NCBI GenBank assembly: GCA_002869605.1
Contig: PKUI01000028.1
Location: 1-9,756 of the forward strand
DNA length: 9,756 nucleotides
Direction: 5' to 3'
Origin: Desulfuromonas sp.
GTDB taxonomy: Bacteria; Desulfobacterota; Desulfuromonadia; Desulfuromonadales; SZUA-401
Shown here: piece after piece, positions 6,016 through 9,756 of the stretch
Position numbering within the stretch: the first letter of the stretch is position 1
Layout: each line of letters opens with the position of its first letter
The notes under the pieces: model-generated
Database searches by the model: none
Seen by the model: the letters and a program-made list of their open reading frames with translations, nothing else
What the model was told of the DNA's origin: nothing
Program-made: the position numbers and the translations under genes

Positions 6016-8172
6016 CTACCAGCTTCGCGCGACGGTTGCCATAAAGGTGTGGACGGAGCCGTCAAAGAGCTCGTCTTTCTGGTCCTCGTACTTTTGAAAG
6101 GCGTAGTCGCAGGAGATCGTGTAGTCGCTGAAAAGTTCGAGGTCAACCCCGGCTTTTGCACTGGTCTGGTAGATGTCGATTTCACTCAGTTCGCGCAGTG
6201 TTTCTGCATCGACATCCGCAGTAAAGCCGGAGAAGGGCCAGTCTTCAACAGTGGTGAAGTCCGGATCAAAAAAGGCTTCGGACTTGGTGAAGCTTCCGTT
6301 GGCGCGCAGGGTGAGCGTGGACAGGGCTCTCCAGCTGGCGGCGAGGGTAATGCTCTGGGTGGTCTGATCGTACTCGGTATCATCTTTTATCGGGGCGTTG
6401 CCTGACGTCTCGTAGGCGCCGAATTGCAGGAGCTGGTCAATGAGGGTGTGGAAGTAGGCGTAGGAGAGGTTGACGTTGACACCGTCCATGGGGATAACCC
6501 AGCAGCTTATTGCGGCGTCCTCCTGGTTTACCTTGCGCTCAATATCGCTCATGCCGCCGATTTCATCAGGCCCCACGTTGTGTGCGATGTCGACGAGATA
6601 GGGACGTTGATAATCGTCGTTTTCCCCCCCGAGAGCGTGCAGGTTGAGGCCGAGTCCCCAGAAGGGCCTGGTCATGTAGGCGGAGAGAAAACCCTCGTGG
6701 GTGGCCGTCAGTGAAGTGCCGTAGGAGGGGTTGTCGATGGTCTTGTACTGGTACCAGCCATTGATTTTGTGGCTGTTGTGACCGGTCGGACGAGCAAAAA
6801 AGCCGATTTTGTAACGGTTAATGGTTTCATCTTCCGAGAGGTACCATGCTTCAAGCTCTTTGTAGTCCTCGATCGATTCGCCGACATAATCCGCCGGAGA
6901 AGCGGTGTTGTCCCGCTTGATATCCTGTCGGTCGTACTCGAGTTGCAGGGTCAGCTTCTTGGCCGGGCGGAAAGAAACCTTGGCATTGGACCACTGGCGG
7001 GTAAAGTCGGGGTTTTGCCGGGTCTCGGCCGGGTAGTCACCGGCTGTCGGGTTGATGTCGATGGACTCGCTGGTACTGAAGTCCAGGTCAAGGATGCGGT
7101 AGCGGGTGTTCAGGGTCCAGACCGCGTTGGGGGTCCAGGTGAAGTCCCCGGAGGCCTTGTAATAGTCGGTCGTCGCCTCGATCTCTCCGCCCCCGGTTTC
7201 GATCACGTTCGTGAGGTCAGAGAGGTTTTCACGGCGGGCCATGGTGAAGCCAAGAATCGTGTTGAGGCCATCGGCGTAGGAGTTGCTGAGGCGTGCGGTG
7301 CCTGAGAGCAGGCGTGATTCGGGGTCTTCACTGTGCTCAAAGGTTCCAGGGCCGCGATGTGAACCCCAGTCGCCGAAGGAGGCTGTGGGCACCGGTTCGT
7401 TATCATGAAACTCGCGGTAGGTACCAACAAGCTCGTAGTTGATGGCACCGATATGCGCATCGTTCGTGAGCTGCACCTGCTCGATGACACGGTCAACATC
7501 GCGGGTTTCACTTCTGGCGTGACAGCTGTTACAGGTGCCGCCGCTGTTGGTCGGGTCCCAGCTGCCGTGCTCGAAGTAGCGCATCTGGGTTTTCCCGGAA
7601 CGCTCCAGACGCCAGTAGTCGACCTTGAAGTGAGCCGGATAATTCCCGGCCCGAACCTTGAGGTCGGAGCCGTACTGTTCAACCTGCAGGCCGTATTCGT
7701 CCTGGGGGGCGAGATCGCTGAAGTCGACCCAGACAACATTGTCGTTGACCGGGCGGCCTCTGAAGCGATAGGCGTCGGGTCGGTCTTCGTAGTTGAGGTG
7801 TTCGAGGTTGTGATAGAGGCTTGCGGCGTAGACGCTGAACACGATGCGGCTTTTTGCGTCGTAGTGGAAATCGAACGCGTAGTCCTTGGTGTTCTGGTAG
7901 TCGAAGTCGAGGTAGAAGTGGCGCTCCTCAAGGTCTCCGGTAAATTCGAGTTCAGCGGTCAAGGCATCGAACCCGTCTTCTTCGAGGTAGGTGTATTCAG
8001 CCGCCCGAACGGGGTTGCCCTCGGTGGCAAAGCCGTGCGAACCGAGTTCCAGGTTTCCGTTGTAAGCATCCTCGCCGAGATTGGTAATAACGTCGTCAAG
8101 GTCGGCGAAGGCGGTACCGGATGACAGCAGCGTTCCGACGATCAAGGAAAAGATAACTATTGTGCGAGACAT
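6016..8172 (-). CDS. Outer-membrane beta-barrel of MtrB/PioB type with one CXXCH motif
   Basis: A 718-residue exported protein. The signal peptide MSRTIVIFSLIVGTLLSSGT ends at about AFA (residues 21-23). The rest alternates polar and hydrophobic or aromatic residues in many short strands, as in a large beta-barrel, and ends in VARSW with the terminal aromatic expected for outer-membrane insertion. Size and position directly after a decaheme MtrA/DmsE-like gene suggest the MtrB/PioB porin role, sheathing the cytochrome so electrons cross the outer membrane. Residues 214-218 are CNSCH, a complete heme-c attachment motif; MtrB itself has an N-terminal CXXC but not this arrangement. Two other cysteines are isolated (557, 688). 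Two starts are possible: ATG 8196 with AGGAGA upstream, and ATG 8172 with GGAGGA six bases upstream. I chose 8172 because it gives a clean signal peptide. Barrel assignment is strong; membership of MtrB/PioB rather than another porin family is inferred. Confidence 0.85.
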   Translation of the reverse strand: MSRTIVIFSLIVGTLLSSGTAFADLDDVITNLGEDAYNGNLELGSHGFATEGNPVRAAEYTYLEEDGFDALTAELEFTGDLEERHFYLDFDYQNTKDYAFDFHYDAKSRIVFSVYAASLYHNLEHLNYEDRPDAYRFRGRPVNDNVVWVDFSDLAPQDEYGLQVEQYGSDLKVRAGNYPAHFKVDYWRLERSGKTQMRYFEHGSWDPTNSGGTCNSCHARSETRDVDRVIEQVQLTNDAHIGAINYELVGTYREFHDNEPVPTASFGDWGSHRGPGTFEHSEDPESRLLSGTARLSNSYADGLNTILGFTMARRENLSDLTNVIETGGGEIEATTDYYKASGDFTWTPNAVWTLNTRYRILDLDFSTSESIDINPTAGDYPAETRQNPDFTRQWSNAKVSFRPAKKLTLQLEYDRQDIKRDNTASPADYVGESIEDYKELEAWYLSEDETINRYKIGFFARPTGHNSHKINGWYQYKTIDNPSYGTSLTATHEGFLSAYMTRPFWGLGLNLHALGGENDDYQRPYLVDIAHNVGPDEIGGMSDIERKVNQEDAAISCWVIPMDGVNVNLSYAYFHTLIDQLLQFGAYETSGNAPIKDDTEYDQTTQSITLAASWRALSTLTLRANGSFTKSEAFFDPDFTTVEDWPFSGFTADVDAETLRELSEIDIYQTSAKAGVDLELFSDYTISCDYAFQKYEDQKDELFDGSVHTFMATVARSW

Positions 8173-8211
8173 AAAGAATCCTCCAGGGGATTGCATAGGG
8201 CTCTCCTAGCG

Positions 8212-9219
8212 TTATTGTGCGGTGAACGTGCCGACGCCGCGCGACGGGATGTCCGTACCGTGGATGCGCGAGTGGCAATCTGTACAACGCGTGTAGAAGG
8301 CCTTTTTGAGAGCCAGTTCGTCGCTACCCGCCGGAAGGGGGGTGCTGATGTCACCCGAGACAAGACCGGGGCCCATGAACGCCATGTTGTGGCTGGCGTG
8401 ACATTGCATGCAGAGGAAGGGTTGGTTCTGGCTCAGCAGGGGGTTGCTGGGGGCCCCGTGGGGACGGTGGCAGTTGGTACAATCTTCGGTGACATCGGCG
8501 TGTTCATAGATGAAGGGGCCCTGGTATTCCATGTGGCAACGGGTACAGGTCTCCTTGACCGTGGTGCCGATCAGCAGTTTGTCCTGGGCTGTGCCGTGGG
8601 GGTTGTGGCAGTCGGTGCAGGCCATCTTCCCTTCCGGAACCGGGTGGTGAGAGAAGTTGTTGAATTCCTGGACGACGGCGACATGACATTTCCCGCACAG
8701 GTCCTTCATCTCGTCGTGGCTGACCTTTTGCTGCGGGCCCGCATGGAGGTTGTGGCAGTCGAAACAGCTGACGTCGTTGTTGGCGTGAACGCTGGCGTTC
8801 CAGTGCATCAAGGTGGGTGTTGAGGCTGCGGCGTGGCATTTGAGGCAGACAAGGGCCTGGGCCTGGGCGGGGAAGTTGGAGATCGGCATCAGGGCCTTGG
8901 TGTCGCACGCCTTGCCATCGACGAGGTTATCGACGGCTTTGCTGCCGGCGCCGTGGCACGATTCGCAATTGACCAGGGGTAGTCCTGAGAGCTCATCGAT
9001 TTGAGCCCCGTGGACAGACAGTTCGAGGTCTTTGGCGACTTTGTCGTGGGTGTGGCATTTAGCCAGACAGTTTTCGGTGCCGACGAATTCGGCTTCAAGG
9101 TCTCCCGCCAACAGCATTTCATAATCGTCGACACGTGTCACGCGGACATCGGCACGCATGTCCGAGCAAGCTGAAAGCAGTAGGGAAATCAGGCAGGAAA
9201 GAAGCAATAGTCTTTTCAC
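8212..9219 (-). CDS. Decaheme c-type cytochrome lipoprotein, DmsE/MtrA-like
   Basis: A 335-residue lipoprotein. The signal is MKRLLLLSCLISLLLSAC, with lipobox LSAC and lipidated Cys18. Ser at +2 does not carry the inner-membrane retention signal. Nine canonical CXXCH sites are seen, with first Cys at residues 85, 125, 152, 175, 201, 225, 247, 270 and 312. A tenth, CLAKCH at 51-56, has three residues between the cysteines. Distal His candidates are plentiful (HG, PHG and HH motifs), so bis-His ligation is likely. Length and heme number match the MtrA/DmsE family, which passes electrons from the periplasm through a barrel in the outer membrane. The gene is 39 bp upstream of the barrel gene on the same strand. 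The start codon is GTG (9219-9217), supported by AGGAGGA seven bases upstream. Direction of electron flow and final acceptor cannot be read from the sequence. Confidence 0.93.
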   Translation of the reverse strand: MKRLLLLSCLISLLLSACSDMRADVRVTRVDDYEMLLAGDLEAEFVGTENCLAKCHTHDKVAKDLELSVHGAQIDELSGLPLVNCESCHGAGSKAVDNLVDGKACDTKALMPISNFPAQAQALVCLKCHAAASTPTLMHWNASVHANNDVSCFDCHNLHAGPQQKVSHDEMKDLCGKCHVAVVQEFNNFSHHPVPEGKMACTDCHNPHGTAQDKLLIGTTVKETCTRCHMEYQGPFIYEHADVTEDCTNCHRPHGAPSNPLLSQNQPFLCMQCHASHNMAFMGPGLVSGDISTPLPAGSDELALKKAFYTRCTDCHSRIHGTDIPSRGVGTFTAQ

Positions 9220-9226
9220 GAAAGTG

Positions 9227-9233
9227 TCCTCCT
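9227..9233 (-). promoter_or_regulatory. Ribosome-binding site of the decaheme cytochrome
   Basis: AGGAGGA seven bases before a GTG codon is a near-perfect Shine-Dalgarno sequence. It fixes the start of the cytochrome as GTG and places the lipoprotein signal at the N-terminus. Confidence 0.85.
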
Positions 9234-9288
9234 AGGTAAATAAAACAGACTGACTGGCAGAACCTCGTCTGGGTTGTTCAATCGACAG

Positions 9289-9317
9289 ATGATACCAAAG
9301 TGCGGGAGACTCTGCAA
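9289..9317 (-). promoter_or_regulatory. Probable promoter of the cytochrome-barrel-binding protein operon
   Basis: On the minus strand TTGCAG (9317-9312) and TATCAT (9294-9289) are separated by 17 nt. The -10 matches 5 of 6 consensus bases; the -35 matches only 3 of 6. The weak -35 would fit dependence on an activator. AT-rich DNA and an inverted repeat lie upstream (9334-9345). Transcription would start near 9282, leaving a leader of about 60 nt. Confidence 0.5.
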
Positions 9318-9333
9318 AAACTATGTAAAATCA

Positions 9334-9345
9334 ATTTGTTCAAAT
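9334..9345. repeat. Inverted repeat upstream of the cytochrome promoter
   Basis: ATTTG and CAAAT arms flank a 2-bp centre. The centre is about 57 bp before the predicted start of transcription, a common place for an activator site. The regulator is unknown. AT-rich sequence can form such repeats by chance. Confidence 0.35.
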
Positions 9346-9396
9346 ATATGACTATTTCCATAACGTTGAAAACACGCGGATTATGTGATCAGAAAG

Positions 9397-9412
9397 GTCA
9401 AGAATGGTTGAC
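9397..9412. repeat. GTCAA-N6-TTGAC inverted repeat
   Basis: Two 5-bp arms, GTCAA (9397-9401) and TTGAC (9408-9412), are separated by 6 bp. They lie between the cytochrome promoter and the small ORF at 9448. It may be a regulator-binding site for either direction; nothing further can be said. Confidence 0.25.
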
Positions 9413-9442
9413 ATCCCCTCGCTTGTCGTTCCAGAGGGGATG
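9412..9442 (+). repeat. Perfect 9-bp inverted repeat covering the SD of a 20-codon ORF
   Basis: CATCCCCTC (9412-9420) and GAGGGGATG (9434-9442) are perfect complements around a 13-nt loop. The right arm contains GAGGGGA, which sits seven bases before an ATG at 9448. In a plus-strand transcript the hairpin would hide this ribosome-binding site. Confidence 0.45.
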
Positions 9443-9447
9443 ATAAA

Positions 9448-9510
9448 ATGACAAAGCCTTGGCATCTTCTTGGATTGCTCAATGTTGATGGTGGGGTATA
9501 CTCTGCGTAA
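9448..9510 (+). CDS. Possible small ORF, 20 codons
   Basis: ATG with GAGGGGA seven bases upstream opens a 20-residue peptide, MTKPWHLLGLLNVDGGVYSA, ending at TAA. A 9-bp hairpin and an intrinsic terminator follow on the same strand. The layout resembles a leader-peptide attenuator, but no plus-strand gene lies downstream in the window. The peptide has no recognisable family or run of one amino acid. No good promoter upstream was found. It may be a coincidental frame. Confidence 0.2.
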   Translation: MTKPWHLLGLLNVDGGVYSA

Positions 9511-9589
9511 ACGCTTCTTCCGGAAAGCCTCCCCGGCTTTCCGAATTTGCCCTGGACGACTTTCCCTCCTGGTCTCCAGGGTTTTTTTT
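9497..9589 (+). ncRNA. Candidate small structured RNA with its own -10 box
   Basis: TATACT (9497-9502) has TTGCTC 16 nt upstream at 9475-9480, a fair -10 with a weak -35. Transcription would start near 9508. The transcript would contain a perfect 9-bp hairpin CGGAAAGCC/GGCTTTCCG (9521-9529 with 9535-9543, loop TCCCC). A second hairpin then ends in eight Ts. The unit of about 80 nt lies between two minus-strand genes, so it is not the tail of a visible plus-strand gene. CCCTCCT at 9564-9570 resembles the anti-Shine-Dalgarno sequence and could pair with ribosome-binding sites. It matches no RNA family I recognise. Confidence 0.4.
9568..9589 (+). terminator. Plus-strand intrinsic terminator
   Basis: CCTGG/CCAGG (9568-9572 with 9576-9580) with a 3-nt loop is followed by G and eight Ts. 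An alternative 6-bp stem uses CCCTGG at 9550-9555 with CCAGGG at 9576-9581. The T-tract lies on the plus strand only, so it does not serve the minus-strand gene ending at 9652. A small CCCGC/GCGGG hairpin (9591-9603) follows. Confidence 0.7.
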
Positions 9590-9651
9590 GCCCGCTAGGC
9601 GGGTGTGTATCATTCTCGGGCGTATCGCACTGTCTCTCAAGGGGCAAAGGC

Positions 9652-9756
9652 TCAGGCCACCAGGCTGCCGCCACAGGACGAACCACTGCCGGCTGTGCAG
9701 CCGAAGCAGTGTTCTGCCGTGCGGATGCGGCGCACCAGCAGTTGCTCTGGATCGGC
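9652..9756 (-). CDS. C-terminal end of an unrecognised Cys-rich protein (partial)
   Basis: The last 34 codons of a minus-strand gene enter from the right edge and end with TGA at 9654-9652. The visible residues begin ADPEQLLVRRIRTAEHC and end with a Gly/Ser-rich tail containing CFGC and a third Cys eight residues after it. The CX2CX7C spacing could bind a metal or Fe-S cluster, but that is a guess from spacing alone. I do not recognise the family. No minus-strand intrinsic terminator is visible after the stop. The call as coding rests on an open, protein-like frame to the edge and could be wrong. Confidence 0.5.
   Translation of the reverse strand, partial: ADPEQLLVRRIRTAEHCFGCTAGSGSSCGGSLVA

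Larger units (their letters stand above)
9234..9651. other. Intergenic region between the partial right-hand gene and the cytochrome operon
   Basis: No large gene is supported here. The part near 9300-9370 is AT-rich, unlike its neighbours. Reading toward the left it carries the cytochrome promoter and the inverted repeat upstream of it. Reading toward the right it carries the GTCAA/TTGAC repeat, the 9-bp inverted repeat, a possible 20-codon ORF, a candidate small RNA and its terminator. From 9604 to 9651 nothing specific is seen. Confidence 0.6.

Noticed and set aside
9381..9686. 101-codon minus-strand frame in the intergenic region
   Set aside because: It crosses the plus-strand terminator and both hairpins, has low-complexity Pro/Arg-rich composition, and overlaps the better-supported frame ending at 9652.
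1..9756. CRISPR array, insertion sequence, tRNA or rRNA gene
   Set aside because: No regularly spaced repeats, transposase motifs, terminal inverted repeats or cloverleaf sequence were found on reading through both strands.

Overview
The window looks like chromosomal DNA of a GC-rich, anaerobic, metal-respiring deltaproteobacterium, probably Desulfuromonadales/Geobacterales. This rests on a lipidated decaheme c-type cytochrome next to a large outer-membrane beta-barrel gene, a very long-armed methyl-accepting chemotaxis protein, a PilZ protein, and metX under a SAM-I riboswitch. The assignment is inferred from gene content; no 16S gene or other phylogenetic marker is present. Every convincing gene lies on the minus strand, so transcription runs from high to low coordinates.

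Right part (about 9220-9756). The C-terminal end of an unrecognised Cys-rich protein enters from the right edge (stop at 9652). The following 432 bp contain no large gene. They hold a possible small plus-strand transcript (weak promoter, 9-bp hairpin, intrinsic terminator), an inverted repeat covering the ribosome-binding site of a 20-codon ORF, and the probable promoter of the cytochrome operon.

Electron-transfer block (5026-9219). Three genes follow in order: a DmsE/MtrA-type decaheme lipoprotein, a 718-residue beta-barrel protein of MtrB/PioB type that itself carries one CXXCH motif, and a periplasmic substrate-binding protein of the ABC_sub_bind family. The first two look like an outer-membrane porin-cytochrome conduit. 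No gene for a separate outer-surface cytochrome is visible.

Methionine block (3613-4977). A TTGACA/TAGAGT promoter, a SAM-I riboswitch and an intrinsic terminator precede metX (homoserine O-acetyltransferase). The longest metX reading frame starts inside the riboswitch. The real start is 27 codons further downstream, just after the terminator.

Signalling block (1-3554). A PilZ-domain protein with a receiver-like N-terminal half is followed by a transmembrane chemotaxis receptor. The receptor's stop codon overlaps the start of a PhnP-like metallo-beta-lactamase-fold hydrolase that runs off the left edge.

The most notable items are the beta-barrel with its own heme-attachment motif, the CX3CH first heme site of its decaheme partner, the candidate plus-strand small RNA at 9497-9589, and the receptor with about 220-residue cytoplasmic arms and altered tip residues.
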